Assembly (NCBI RefSeq): GCF_900091595.1 | Contig: NZ_FMCW01000010.1 | Span: 144,653-208,652, forward strand | Origin: Micromonospora haikouensis | Lineage (GTDB): Bacteria; Actinomycetota; Actinomycetes; Mycobacteriales; Micromonosporaceae | DNA length: 64,000 nucleotides | Direction: 5' to 3' | Shown here: positions 28,855 to 37,521 of the stretch, piece by piece | Position numbering within the stretch: position 1 is the first letter of the stretch | How the letters are laid out: every line of letters starts with the position of its first letter | Translations under genes and position numbers: made by a program | Notes under the pieces: generated by a model | Seen by the model: only the letters and a program-made list of their open reading frames with translations | Told to the model about the DNA's origin: nothing | Databases searched by the model: none

Positions 28855-30075
28855 TCAGGCCCACTCCACCGCCGGCGGGAGCCCGACGAACGCCGCGTAC
28901 GCCGCCAGCGCCGCGTCCACCTGCTCCCGGGTGGCGGCGTCGAGGTCGACCAGCGGGCGCACCGCCACCTTCACCTTCGTCTTGCCCAGCGTCCGCTTCC
29001 AGGTGCCGGCCACCCGGCCGCCGCGCACCACCGTCGACTGGAACACCCCGTTGCCGCCGGGGATGATCGCCTGCTTGTGCTCCGGGGCGACCATCAGCGA
29101 CCGGTCCTTGAAGCCCAGCAGGTATTCGTCGAAGCCGGGCAGGGCGTGCACGTCGTCTACCGGGGTGCGGGGCGCGTCGAGCAGGGCCGCGTCGGCCACC
29201 GCCTCGACGCCGTCGACCGTCACGGTGGTGGGCGCGTCACCGGCGGCGGCGATGCCCCGCTTCGCGTCGGTGGCGGTCAGGCCCGTCCAGCCGGCGAAGT
29301 CCTGCCGGGTGGTGGGGCCGTGGCTGCGGAAGTAGCGCAGGGCGAGGATGCCGAGGGCCTCGTCACGGTCGGGGCGGTGCGGGTCGGGCACCCACTCGTC
29401 GAGCAGCGCGAACGTCTGCTCCGTGCCGACGTGCGGGGCGATGCAGGTGACGCCCTTCTGGGCCGCATACCACAGCAGGTGGTAGCCGCGCTGGCCGGTG
29501 GTGTCGATGCCGGCCGCGTTGAGGGTGGCCTGGCACTGCGACCGGGTCATCCGCGCCCCGCCGGCCAGCGCCTCGCCGAGCACGTCGGCGGCCCGGTCGG
29601 CCTCTTCCAGGCTGAGCCCGAGGACCGCCCGGCGGGGCCCGGCGGCGGCCAGGGTGCGCACGCCGGTGACGTCCAGCATCCAGCGGGCGTCGCGGGACGG
29701 CACGAGGTGCACGGTGCCCCGCATCGGCCAGGTGCGCAGCGCCTCCCGCCGCTCCAGGGCCTCCTGCACGTCGGCCTGCGTCCAGCCGGGCAGCCGTAGG
29801 CCGAGCGACCACAGGCCGCTCGCCGCGTCCTGCGCCTGCATCGCGCCGAACCACTCGACGATTCCGGCCACGTCCTTGGGCCGGGCCGTGGGGTGGGGGC
29901 ACAGCAGCAGGGCCGTCATCCGCAGCGCGAGCGCCTCCGCGCCGGTCAGCTCCGCCGCGCCCACCGGTGCTTTCGCGCCGGCAGCCTGCTGCCGCCCGCC
30001 GCCCGCCGGTTCCCCCGCGCCGCCCGCCTGCTGCCGCACACCGCCCGCCGGTTTCCGCACGCCGCTCGTCGCCAC
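28855..30075 (-). CDS. AlkZ-like winged-helix DNA glycosylase family protein
   Basis: 406 residues of the HTH_42 (AlkZ/YcaQ-like) superfamily, three tandem winged helices that in characterised members unhook bulky or interstrand-crosslinked alkyl adducts. The QxQ-type active-site motif is seen in GAMQAQDAASGLWSLGLR, and conserved blocks TWPMRGTVHLVPSRDARWML, LPGFDEYLLGFKDRS and GVFQSTVVRGGRVAGTWKR follow. GTG 30075 gives an extra N-terminal stretch of about 40 residues built from near-repeats of GGVRQQAGG and GGGRQQAAG, so the real start may be further in. Activity and substrate are inferred from the family. Confidence 0.72.
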   Translation of the reverse strand: MATSGVRKPAGGVRQQAGGAGEPAGGGRQQAAGAKAPVGAAELTGAEALALRMTALLLCPHPTARPKDVAGIVEWFGAMQAQDAASGLWSLGLRLPGWTQADVQEALERREALRTWPMRGTVHLVPSRDARWMLDVTGVRTLAAAGPRRAVLGLSLEEADRAADVLGEALAGGARMTRSQCQATLNAAGIDTTGQRGYHLLWYAAQKGVTCIAPHVGTEQTFALLDEWVPDPHRPDRDEALGILALRYFRSHGPTTRQDFAGWTGLTATDAKRGIAAAGDAPTTVTVDGVEAVADAALLDAPRTPVDDVHALPGFDEYLLGFKDRSLMVAPEHKQAIIPGGNGVFQSTVVRGGRVAGTWKRTLGKTKVKVAVRPLVDLDAATREQVDAALAAYAAFVGLPPAVEWA

Positions 30076-30223
30076 GTCTCACGCCGCCTTCCGTCCACCT
30101 CGACGGCCAGCATAGAACCGGTCACCGACACCCGCCGGACACGCGACCGGGCGGGCGGATCACCAGGGATCCGCCCGCCCGGGGTCACGCCGTCCGGCGG
30201 AGGGTCACCGCCGGGGCGTCACG

Positions 30224-30961
30224 TCAGCGGCGGGACCGGGCCGACTGCGGGACGTCCGCCTCCACCTGCTCGCGGCGCAGCCGCTCGTCGACGGGCCGGT
30301 CCTCGACGACCTCGTCCTTGGTCAGCCGGACCCGCTCGACGGGGACCTGTTCCTTGCTGACCACCGGGTGCTCGGCGCGCAGCCGCAGCTCCTGCTGCTC
30401 GTCGCCGATCTCGGCCCGCGCCCGCCGGTCGCCCGGGGCGATCGGCTCGCGCTCGACGCGCACCTCGTCGTGCTCGACGGGGACGGTGGTGTGCACGTCC
30501 TCGTCGACGACGTGCTTACGCAGCCGCGCGGTTCCGGCCGGCTCGCTCTCGGTGCCCACCAGCAGCCGCTCCTCGGAGCGGGTCAGCTCCGGCCCCCGCG
30601 GGTAGCCGGCGGCCTGCTGGCGCGACGGGGCCGGCGGGGAGGGCGGCGGAAGCTGGTAGTGCGCGTAGAGCTGGGTGAGCTGCTGGGCGTCCAACGGCTC
30701 GTCGGTGCCCGTCTCGACGCTGGGCGCGCCGCGCACGGTCGCCTTGTCGTACGGCAGGCTCAGCTTGTCCTGCTGCATCCGGGCCGACTGGAGCGGGGCC
30801 ATCGACTCGTGGTGGCCCATCACCCCGGTCTTGACGCTGACCCAGGTCGGCTCGCCGGCGGCGTCGGCCCACACCTGGCCCACGCTGCCGATCTTCGCAC
30901 CCGAGCGGTCCTGGATGTCCTGCCCGTACAGCGAGCGGATCTGCTGCTCGGTCAGTCGCAT
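30224..30961 (-). CDS. PRC-barrel and DUF2382 stress-associated protein
   Basis: 245 residues. Residues 1-80 form a PRC-barrel (IRSLYGQDIQDRSGAKIGSVGQVWADAAGEPTWVSVKTG), a Pro/Ser-rich linker follows, and the C-terminal half is DUF2382: charged repeats LRKHVVDEDVHTTVPVEHDEVRVEREP and RRARAEIGDEQQELRLRAEHPVVSKEQVPVERVRL. Such proteins are common in actinomycetes and cyanobacteria and are linked to stress or surface functions, without a known activity. ATG 30961 has AGGAAGGA upstream, better placed than the earlier in-frame start at 30988. No operon partner is apparent. Confidence 0.85.
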   Translation of the reverse strand: MRLTEQQIRSLYGQDIQDRSGAKIGSVGQVWADAAGEPTWVSVKTGVMGHHESMAPLQSARMQQDKLSLPYDKATVRGAPSVETGTDEPLDAQQLTQLYAHYQLPPPSPPAPSRQQAAGYPRGPELTRSEERLLVGTESEPAGTARLRKHVVDEDVHTTVPVEHDEVRVEREPIAPGDRRARAEIGDEQQELRLRAEHPVVSKEQVPVERVRLTKDEVVEDRPVDERLRREQVEADVPQSARSRR

Positions 30962-31097
30962 TGGCTCGTCCTTCCTCTCGTGGGTCACGACGTGGCTACC
31001 CGAGCCGCTCCGGAAGCATTCCGGGGCCCGGCCGTGAATAGGAGCGCCGGCGGCGGCCCGCGCGGGCGGCGCAGGGGTTCCGGCTAGGGTGGGCCTC

Positions 31098-31856
31098 GTG
31101 CTCCGTCAGGTCACCGGAATCCGGTACGTCACCCCGCTGCGCGAGGGCGGCTCGCTGCCCGGTGTGGTCGAGGCCGACGACCTGGGCACGTACGTGGCGA
31201 AGTTCTCCGGCGCGGGGCAGGGGCCGAAGGCGCTGGTCGCCGAGGTGATCTGCGGTGAGCTGGCCCGCCGGCTCGGGCTCGCGGTGCCCCGGCTGGTGGT
31301 GCTGGACATCGACCCGGTCATCGGCCGGGCCGAGCCCGACCAGGAGGTGCAGGAGCTGCTGCGCGGCAGCGGCGGGCCGAACCTGGGGATGGACTTCCTG
31401 CCCGGCGCGCTCGGCTACGACCCGGTGGCGCACCCGGTCGACCCCGCCCTGGCCTCCCGGGTGCTCTGGTTCGACGCGTTCACCGAGAACGTCGACCGCA
31501 GCTGGCGCAACCCCAACCTGCTGATCTGGCACCGCGAGCTGTGGCTGATCGACCACGGCGCCTGCCTCTACTTCCACCACAACTGGCCGCGCGCCGAGGC
31601 GGCCGTGCGCCGGGCGTACCGGGCCGACGACCACGTGCTCGCCCCCTACGCGAGCCGGCTGGCCGAGGCCGACGCCGACCTCGCGCCCCGGGTCACCCCC
31701 GGCCTGCTCGCCGAGGTGCTGGCGCTGGTGCCGGACGCCTGGCTGGCCGGGCCCGACTTCGACTCCGCCGACGCGGCCCGCGCCGCGTACGCCGACCACC
31801 TCGCCCGCCGGGTGGCGCGCACCGCCGACTGGCTGCCGCAGGGGAGCGCCGCGTGA
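31098..31856 (+). CDS. HipA-like kinase domain protein (HipA_2)
   Basis: 252 residues of the short HipA-like kinase family. After YVAKFSG (the ATP-binding Lys), the sequence has GELARRLGLAVPRLVVLDID, a catalytic-loop region ENVDRSWRNPNLLI with Asp and Asn, and LIDHGACLYFHHN in the metal-binding position. HipA relatives phosphorylate tRNA synthetases or other proteins; this short form lacks the usual N-terminal HipA and HipB partners. GTG 31098 is chosen with AGGGTGGG upstream; GTG 31089 is possible. The stop overlaps the next gene as GTGA. Confidence 0.82.
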   Translation: MLRQVTGIRYVTPLREGGSLPGVVEADDLGTYVAKFSGAGQGPKALVAEVICGELARRLGLAVPRLVVLDIDPVIGRAEPDQEVQELLRGSGGPNLGMDFLPGALGYDPVAHPVDPALASRVLWFDAFTENVDRSWRNPNLLIWHRELWLIDHGACLYFHHNWPRAEAAVRRAYRADDHVLAPYASRLAEADADLAPRVTPGLLAEVLALVPDAWLAGPDFDSADAARAAYADHLARRVARTADWLPQGSAA

Positions 31857-32221
31857 GAGAACCCTTCGAGTACGCGGTGATCCGGCTGGTGCCCCGGGTC
31901 GAGCGCGGCGAACGGATCAACGTCGGGGTGATCCTCTACTGCCAGGGTCGGGACTTCCTCGCGGCGCGTACCCATCTCGACGCCGACCGGGTCCGGGCGC
32001 TCGCGCCGGACGTGGACCTCGCCGAGGTGGCGGCGGCGCTGGGCTCCTGGGACCGGACGTGCGTCGGCGAGGGCCCGTCGGGGCGGATGCGGCGGGGCGA
32101 GCGGTTCCGCTGGCTGGCGGCCCCGCGCAGCACGATGATCCAGACCGGGCCGGTGCACACCGGGCTGACCGTCGACCCGGCGGCGGAACTCGACCGGCTG
32201 CTGGACGCCCTGGTCCGCTGA
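31853..32221 (+). CDS. DUF3037 protein, partner of the HipA-like kinase
   Basis: 122 residues, starting FEYAVIRLVPRVERGERINVGVILYC, the conserved DUF3037 N-terminus. The function of the family is unknown. GTG 31853 overlaps the kinase stop by four bases, so the two are translated together. The tight coupling suggests the DUF3037 protein binds, regulates or is modified by the kinase; this is inference. It is not a helix-turn-helix protein, so it does not replace HipB as a DNA-binding antitoxin. Confidence 0.82.
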   Translation: MREPFEYAVIRLVPRVERGERINVGVILYCQGRDFLAARTHLDADRVRALAPDVDLAEVAAALGSWDRTCVGEGPSGRMRRGERFRWLAAPRSTMIQTGPVHTGLTVDPAAELDRLLDALVR

Positions 32222-32283
32222 CCACCCCGGCCCTTTGTCCGCGGGGCACATCGGCCGCTGGGAAGCAGGGCCCGCCGCCCCCT

Positions 32284-32378
32284 GATCGCGCTACGCCGGC
32301 CTCGTTGCCGACGGAGCGCGATCCCCCGTTCAGGTCGACCGGCGCACCGGCGGCGGCACGGGCCGCCGGAGCCGGTGC
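32284..32378. terminator. Two hairpins between convergent genes
   Basis: GATCGCGCT (32284-32292) pairs with AGCGCGATC (32315-32323). Further on, GCACCGGC...GCCGGTGC with an inner GGCGGC/GCCGCC stem occupies 32344-32378. They lie between the DUF3037 gene and the convergent HAD gene. Confidence 0.6.
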
Positions 32379-32462
32379 GATCAGGATGGCGCTCGGCGGC
32401 CCGGCCGGGACCGACCGGCCGTGGAACTTGCGCAAAACTTGAGCGAGCCGCCGCAGGCGGGG

Positions 32463-33053
32463 TCAGCCCCGCCGGGGCTGCGGGACGCGCACCGAGGCCA
32501 TGCCGGCGGCGGTCGCGGCCTGGATGCCCAGGTCGGCGTCCTCGAAGACCAGGCAGGCCGCCGGCGGCACGCCCAGCAGCCGGGCGGCGAGCAGGAACGC
32601 CTCCGGGTCGGGCTTGGGCCGGGCGTAGTCGCCGGCGCAGACGAACGTGTCGAACCGGTCGAGGATGCCGAGCGCGCCGAGGGACGCCGTGACCGACTCC
32701 CGCGTGCTGCCGGAGACCACCGCGAAGGGCACCCGCCCGTGGGCGTCGTGGATGTGCCGCAGCACCCCGGGCACGCCGGTCGCCGTCGGCAGGAGCTCCT
32801 GGTAGAGCGCCTCCCGGCGGGCGGCGACGGCCTCCACCGGCATCGCCAGGCCGTGCCGGTCGTTGAGGTCGGCGACGATGTCGGCCACCGGCCGTCCGGC
32901 CCAGGCGTAGAAGAGGTCCTCGGGCAGGTCGCAGCCCCATTCGCCGAGGGCCCGCCGCCAGGCCGTGTGGTGCTGGGGCATCGAGTCGACGATGGTGCCG
33001 TCGCAGTCGAACAGGTACGCCTGGAACTCGCCGTCGGGCAGGGGCAGGATCAC
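32463..33053 (-). CDS. HAD phosphatase, beta-phosphoglucomutase-like
   Basis: 196 residues. Motif I FDCDGT has Asp16 and Asp18; the helical cap contains the DSMPQHHTAWRRAL segment typical of the beta-phosphoglucomutase/fructose-1-phosphatase (YqaB) branch; motif II is VVSGSTRE, the Lys is in KPDPEAF and motif IV is VFEDADLGIQAA. It probably dephosphorylates or isomerises a small sugar phosphate. GTG 33053 has only a weak ribosome site. It stands alone, convergent with the DUF3037 gene. Confidence 0.85.
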   Translation of the reverse strand: MILPLPDGEFQAYLFDCDGTIVDSMPQHHTAWRRALGEWGCDLPEDLFYAWAGRPVADIVADLNDRHGLAMPVEAVAARREALYQELLPTATGVPGVLRHIHDAHGRVPFAVVSGSTRESVTASLGALGILDRFDTFVCAGDYARPKPDPEAFLLAARLLGVPPAACLVFEDADLGIQAATAAGMASVRVPQPRRG

Positions 33054-33167
33054 CGCACCAGGCTATCGCCCGGCGGACCCGGGCGGTCCACCACGTGCAC
33101 CGGTCGACGTTTGACGCCGCAAGCAACGGGTAGTCGCGGGAGCTGACCGGAGAACGAGGAGGACCCG

Positions 33168-33788
33168 ATGGAGGGCCGGATCAAGGTCGCGGTGATCTAC
33201 TACAGCGCGACCGGCATCACCTATCAGATGGCGCAGTCCGCGTGCGAGGCCGCCGGCGAGGCCGGCGCGGAGGTCCGGCTGCGCAAGGTGCGCGAGCTGG
33301 CACCCGACGAGGCGATCCGGTCCAACTCGGGCTGGCAGGCGCACCGCCTCGAAACCCAGGACGTCATGGAGGCCGAGCCGGACGACCTGTCCTGGGCCGA
33401 CGTGGTGATCCTCGGGTCGCCCACCCGCTACGGCATGGTCGCCGCCCAGCTCAAGCAGTTCATCGACACCACCGGCCCGCTGTGGGCGCGGGGCGCGCTG
33501 GCGAACAAGGTCTACTCGGCGTTCACCTCGACGGCGACCTCGCACGGTGGGCAGGAGTCGACGCTGCTGTCGCTGCTCACCGTCTTCTACCACTGGGGCG
33601 GCGTCGTCGTCACCCCCGGCTACACCGACCCGAGCCAGTTCGTCGCCGGCAACCCGTACGGCGCCTCGCACACCAGCAACAACGGGGAGGTCCCCCCGGA
33701 CCACGTGGCGCTGGCGGCCACCGCGCTGACCGCGAAGCGGGCGGTGCAGATCGGCGCGGCGCTGAAGCGGGGCCTGGCCGCCGGCTGA
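33168..33788 (+). CDS. wrbA: NAD(P)H:quinone oxidoreductase WrbA
   Basis: 206 residues. VAVIYYSATGITYQMAQ is the FMN phosphate-binding loop, LGSPTRYGMVAAQLKQFIDTTGPLW and SAFTSTATSHGGQESTLLSLL are the WrbA signatures, and YGASHTSNN precedes the C-terminal helix. WrbA reduces quinones by two electrons using FMN and limits oxidative damage. ATG 33168 has GAGGAGG about six bases upstream. It is convergent with the fused anthranilate synthase-type gene, 22 bp apart. Confidence 0.92.
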   Translation: MEGRIKVAVIYYSATGITYQMAQSACEAAGEAGAEVRLRKVRELAPDEAIRSNSGWQAHRLETQDVMEAEPDDLSWADVVILGSPTRYGMVAAQLKQFIDTTGPLWARGALANKVYSAFTSTATSHGGQESTLLSLLTVFYHWGGVVVTPGYTDPSQFVAGNPYGASHTSNNGEVPPDHVALAATALTAKRAVQIGAALKRGLAAG

Positions 33789-33810
33789 CCTCCGGCGGCC
33801 GGCGCGCTCC

Positions 33811-35730
33811 TCACCCCTCGGCGCGGGCCACGGCCGGGGACCGGCCCGGCGGCACCGACAGCAGGTGGCCCAGCAGGTCGGCCAGGACGGCCAGGCCGTC
33901 GCGGCTGAGCACCGACTCGGGGTGGAACTGCACCCCGGCGAAGCCGGGCCCGCGCAGCGCGTGCACCGCGCGGTCGACCGGGTCGCGGGCCAGCTCCACC
34001 GGCCCGTACGTGCTGGCGACCCGGTCGGCGGCGGCGACGGCCGTGAACGTGGAGTAGAACCCCACCCGGCGGCTCGTGCCGAACACGCTGACGTCGCGCT
34101 GCAACCCCTGGTACGGCGCGTCGCGCCGGTGCAGCGGCAGCCCGAGCAGCCCGGCCAGCAGCTGGTGGCTCAGGCACACCGCGAGGGTCGGCGCGCCGGC
34201 TGCGAGCCGCCGGGCGAGCAGCCCGCGCAGGGCGGCCATCTTCGGCTGGTCCACGGCCCTCGGGTCGCCCGGGCCGGGGCCGGCGACCACCAGGTCGTAC
34301 GCGTCGTCGCCGGCGGGCCGGTGCCACGGCGTCACCTCGACGGCCAGCCCGAGGGCGCGCAGCTGGTGGGCGAGCATCCCGGTGAAGGTGTCCTCCCCGT
34401 CGACGATCAGCGCCCGCCGGCCGGCCAGCCCGGGCAGGGCCACCGCCCCCGGCGGGCGCTGGTCCAGCCAGAACCGGGCCAGCGGGGCGTTGCGGGCGGC
34501 CAGCGCGGCGCGTACCTGCGGGTCGTCGGCGAGCCGGGGCGCCGGACCCGGCCCGAGGTCGGGGGCGTCGGGGCGCAACCCGAGGGCGGCCAGCACCCCG
34601 GCCGCCTTGGCGTGCGTCTCGGCCACCTCGCCCTCGGGCGTGGAGTGGCGCACCAGGGTCGCCCCGACCGGCACGCGCAGCTCCCCGTCGGGGGAGATCT
34701 CCGCCGTGCGGATCAGGATCGGCGCGTCCAGGGTCTGCCGGCCGGCGTCGTCGCGGCCCAGCAGGGCCAGCACCCCGGCGTAGTAGCGCCGCCCGGTGCG
34801 CTCGTGCCGGGCGATGACCCGGCAGGCGTTCTCCATCGGGCTGCCGGTGACCGTCGGGGCGAACATCGTCTCCCGCAGCACGTCCCGCACGTCGAGGCAG
34901 CTCTGCCCGGCGAGCAGGTACTCGGTGTGCGCCAGGTGCGACATCTCCTTGAGGTACGGGCCGACGACCTGCCCGCCGCGCTCGGCGACGGTGGCCATCA
35001 TCTTCAGCTCCTCGTCGAGCACCATGTACAGCTCGTCGACCTCCTTCGGGTCGGTGAGGAAGCGCAGCAGCGACGCGGTGTCGGCGGTGCCGCCGTGCCG
35101 GAAGGTGCCGCTGATCGGGTTCATCATGACCAGGCCGTCGTCGACGCTGACGTGCCGCTCGGGGCTGGCCCCGACCAGGGTCCGCGTGCCGGTGTGCACC
35201 ACGAACGTCCAGTACGCGCCCCGCTCGCGCAGCAGCAGCCGGCGCAGCGCGGCCAGGGCCGCGACCAGCGGGGAGCCCTGCACGGTGGCGCGCATGGTGC
35301 GGTGGACGACGAAGTTCGCCCCCTCGCCCCGGCCGATCTCCTCGGCCAGCACCCGGGCGACGGTGTCGGCGTACTCGGTGTCGGGGATGTCGAACCCGGC
35401 GTCGGTGGTCACCACCGGCGCGTCGGGCAGGGCGGCGAGGACGTCGGCCAGGGGTAGCCGCTCGTGCCCGGCGATCTGGAGGCACTCCAGCGGGGTCCCG
35501 TCGTCGACGCAGGCGAACCCGCGCTCGGTGACCTGCCGGTACGGCACCAGCGCCAGGGTGCGCGGTCCGGCCGGGCCGTCGGGCAGCGGGACGTCGGCGA
35601 GCCGGTCGACCAAGCGTACGGTGCCGGTGAACAGCTCCAGGTGGTCGGCGCCCTCGCGGCGGACGAGCGCGAAGGGGCCGGGGTCGACGCCGTCGGCGAC
35701 GGCGGCGAGCAGGTCGTGCGGGCGGGTCAT
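33811..35730 (-). CDS. Fused TrpE/TrpG-type anthranilate synthase (PhzE-like)
   Basis: 639 residues. The N-terminal two thirds are the chorismate-binding TrpE/PhzE domain (LVMMNPISGTFRH, FAPTVTGSPMENACRVI). The C-terminal third is a class-I glutamine amidotransferase with the nucleophile Cys in AVCLSHQLLAGLLG and the His/Glu in VQFHPES. The CLSHQ and PYQGLQR...FG...VGFYSTF features resemble PhzE (ADIC synthase) more than ordinary TrpG. No other phenazine genes are nearby. The leader peptide with tandem Trp upstream argues for anthranilate supply to tryptophan or a tryptophan-derived product. ATG 35730 has AGGAG at good spacing. Confidence 0.86.
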   Translation of the reverse strand: MTRPHDLLAAVADGVDPGPFALVRREGADHLELFTGTVRLVDRLADVPLPDGPAGPRTLALVPYRQVTERGFACVDDGTPLECLQIAGHERLPLADVLAALPDAPVVTTDAGFDIPDTEYADTVARVLAEEIGRGEGANFVVHRTMRATVQGSPLVAALAALRRLLLRERGAYWTFVVHTGTRTLVGASPERHVSVDDGLVMMNPISGTFRHGGTADTASLLRFLTDPKEVDELYMVLDEELKMMATVAERGGQVVGPYLKEMSHLAHTEYLLAGQSCLDVRDVLRETMFAPTVTGSPMENACRVIARHERTGRRYYAGVLALLGRDDAGRQTLDAPILIRTAEISPDGELRVPVGATLVRHSTPEGEVAETHAKAAGVLAALGLRPDAPDLGPGPAPRLADDPQVRAALAARNAPLARFWLDQRPPGAVALPGLAGRRALIVDGEDTFTGMLAHQLRALGLAVEVTPWHRPAGDDAYDLVVAGPGPGDPRAVDQPKMAALRGLLARRLAAGAPTLAVCLSHQLLAGLLGLPLHRRDAPYQGLQRDVSVFGTSRRVGFYSTFTAVAAADRVASTYGPVELARDPVDRAVHALRGPGFAGVQFHPESVLSRDGLAVLADLLGHLLSVPPGRSPAVARAEG

Positions 35731-35792
35731 CGGATTCTCCTGTGATGGCCGGGCGGCGCCGCCGGTGGCGGCCCGGGCCGGGTGGAGAACCG

Positions 35793-35884
35793 GCGGCCGC
35801 CTCGTGGGGCGGCCGCGTGGGAAGCTACGCGCGGGGGTGGGCCGCCGGGTCGGCGGGCCACCAGCAGGTCAGGTGCGCGGGCAT
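35793..35884 (-). promoter_or_regulatory. Trp-responsive transcription attenuator
   Basis: On the minus strand the order is leader ATG (35884), tandem TGG codons (35863-35858), segment 2 GGCGGCC (35846-35840), leader stop (35827-35825), segment 3 (35816-35808) and segment 4 (35801-35793). The Trp codons pair with CCACC in segment 2 (hairpin 1:2). GGCGGCC can instead pair with GGCCGCC of segment 3 (antiterminator). Segments 3 and 4 (GGCGGCCGC around CCACGA) form a perfect 9-bp terminator stem. Low charged tRNA-Trp would stall ribosomes at the TGG pair and permit read-through into the synthase gene. Confidence 0.85.
35825..35884 (-). CDS. trpL: trp leader peptide
   Basis: A 19-residue peptide, MPAHLTCWWPADPAAHPRA, preceded by AGGGTGA. 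It has two adjacent Trp codons, and the PAAH motif matches the form of known actinomycete trp leaders (WWW...HPAAH). It lies 94 bp before the fused synthase start. The peptide itself is probably not functional; its translation controls the attenuator. Confidence 0.85.
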   Translation of the reverse strand: MPAHLTCWWPADPAAHPRA

Positions 35885-36011
35885 GCCGTCACCCTACGCG
35901 CGCCGCCGCCGCCGGGGAACCCGATCCCGGGGTACGGGACCGACCGCCGCCCACCTGCGCCGACGGCCGACCGCCGGCTCGGCCGCGCACCCGCCCGGTA
36001 CGGTGATCACG

Positions 36012-37424
36012 ATGAACATCCTCGCCCTCGACCTGGGCACCTCCTCGGTGCGCGGCCTCGTGCTGGACCCGGACGCCGTCCCGCGCCCCGGCGCACTCGC
36101 CCGTCGGAAGGTGCGCGTCACGGTCGACGACGACGGCGCGGGCACCCTGGACGCCCCGGCCTACCTGGCCTGCCTCGCCGAGTGCCTCGACGAGCTGGCC
36201 GCCGGCGGGCACCTGCGCGACGTCGGTCTGGTCGCCACCAGCGCCCAGTGGCATTCGGTGCTGCCGGTCGACCGGGCCGGCGAGCCGCTGGGGCCGGTGC
36301 TCACCTGGCTCGACACCCGCCCCGAGCCCCCGGCGGGCGTGACCGGCCCGGCCGACGGGGCCGCGTTCCACCGGCGCACCGGCACCTGGTGGCACCGCTG
36401 CTACTGGTCGGTGCGGCTGCCGTGGTTGCGCGGGCGCGCCTCGACCCCGCCCGCCCGGTTCCTCGGCCTCGCCGAGTACGTGCTGGGCGGCCTGCTCGAC
36501 GCCGCCCCGATGTCGGTCTCCCAGGCCTCCGGCACCGGCCTGCTCGACCTGAGCGCCCTCACCTGGGACGCCGAGGCGTGCGAGCTGGCCGCCGTGGGCC
36601 CGGGGGAGCTTCCCGAGCTGGCCGGCGACGGCTGGCGGGGGCGGCTGCGCCCCGAGCACGCCCGCCGCTGGCCGCAGCTCGCCGAGGCGGCCTGGGCGGC
36701 GCCGGTGGGCGACGGGGCCGCCTCGAACGTCGGCTCCGGCGCGGTGGACCCGGGCCGGGCGGCGGTGACGGTCGGCACCTCGTCGGCGGTCCGGCTGGTC
36801 CAGGCGGTGCCGGCCGGGGCGGAGCTGCCGCCGCTGCCCGACCGGCTGTGGCGCTACCGGGTCGACCACGACCACGTGGTCACCGGGGCCGCGTACTCCT
36901 CCGGGGGGAACCTGTTCGCCTGGGCGGACCGGGAGCTGCGGCTGCCCCGGGGCGCCGCGCTGGACGCCGCGCTGGCCCGGATCCCCCGGGGCGGTGGCGT
37001 CGCGGCGGACCCGCACTTCGGGGGCGACCGGCCGCCCGGTCACGCGCCGGCCGGCTCGGGCGGGCTGGGCGGGCTGAGCTTCGGCACCGGCGCGGTCGAC
37101 ATCCTCGCCGGCCTGATGTCCGGGGTCTGCCGGCTGGTCGCGGCCGACCTCGTCGAGCTGGAGTCCACCGTGGGCGGCCCCGTCGAGGTGGTGCTGGGCG
37201 GCGGGGCGGTGGAGGCCTCCGCGTGGTGGCGGGAGTCGTTCGCCGACGTCCTCGCGCCCCGCCGCGTGTACCACCACCCCGACCCGGAGGTCGGCGCGAC
37301 GGGCGCGGCCCGGGTGGCGCTGGGCCGGCTGGACGCCGCGGTGCCACTCGTGGCCATCGGCCGGACGGATGAGCCGCCCTCACCGACCCCGTCAGGACAG
37401 CGCCACCCTCGGTATCCTTCCTGA
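36012..37424 (+). CDS. FGGY-family sugar kinase
   Basis: 470 residues. ILALDLGTSSVRGLVLD is the phosphate-1 loop of the FGGY/hexokinase-actin fold; SAQWHSVLPVD, VTWLDTR-like LTWLDTRPE, GDGAASNVGSGAV and the C-terminal LGGGAVEAS complete the family core. The nearest types are gluconokinase or xylulokinase; the substrate cannot be fixed. ATG 36012 is used; GTG 36003 is in frame and neither has a strong ribosome site. It diverges from the attenuated synthase gene, and no sugar transporter is adjacent. Confidence 0.82.
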   Translation: MNILALDLGTSSVRGLVLDPDAVPRPGALARRKVRVTVDDDGAGTLDAPAYLACLAECLDELAAGGHLRDVGLVATSAQWHSVLPVDRAGEPLGPVLTWLDTRPEPPAGVTGPADGAAFHRRTGTWWHRCYWSVRLPWLRGRASTPPARFLGLAEYVLGGLLDAAPMSVSQASGTGLLDLSALTWDAEACELAAVGPGELPELAGDGWRGRLRPEHARRWPQLAEAAWAAPVGDGAASNVGSGAVDPGRAAVTVGTSSAVRLVQAVPAGAELPPLPDRLWRYRVDHDHVVTGAAYSSGGNLFAWADRELRLPRGAALDAALARIPRGGGVAADPHFGGDRPPGHAPAGSGGLGGLSFGTGAVDILAGLMSGVCRLVAADLVELESTVGGPVEVVLGGGAVEASAWWRESFADVLAPRRVYHHPDPEVGATGAARVALGRLDAAVPLVAIGRTDEPPSPTPSGQRHPRYPS

Positions 37425-37436
37425 GGCCCGCCTCAG
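37421..37436 (+). terminator. Small hairpin over the FGGY stop codon
   Basis: CTGAGG and CCTCAG pair around CCCG, overlapping the stop of the sugar kinase gene. It is short but well placed before the cvnA-like gene. Confidence 0.4.
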
Positions 37437-37521
37437 GTCAGCCCGTTGACACCGCCGTCGGGACTGGTTGGATGGACCCCGCTGTCCGGTGCGGCGGACG
37501 CGAGGGACCTAGGAGGCAGGT

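Noticed and set aside
33811..35730. Phenazine biosynthesis locus
   Set aside because: The synthase resembles PhzE, but no other phz genes are present and its leader peptide is a trp attenuator.
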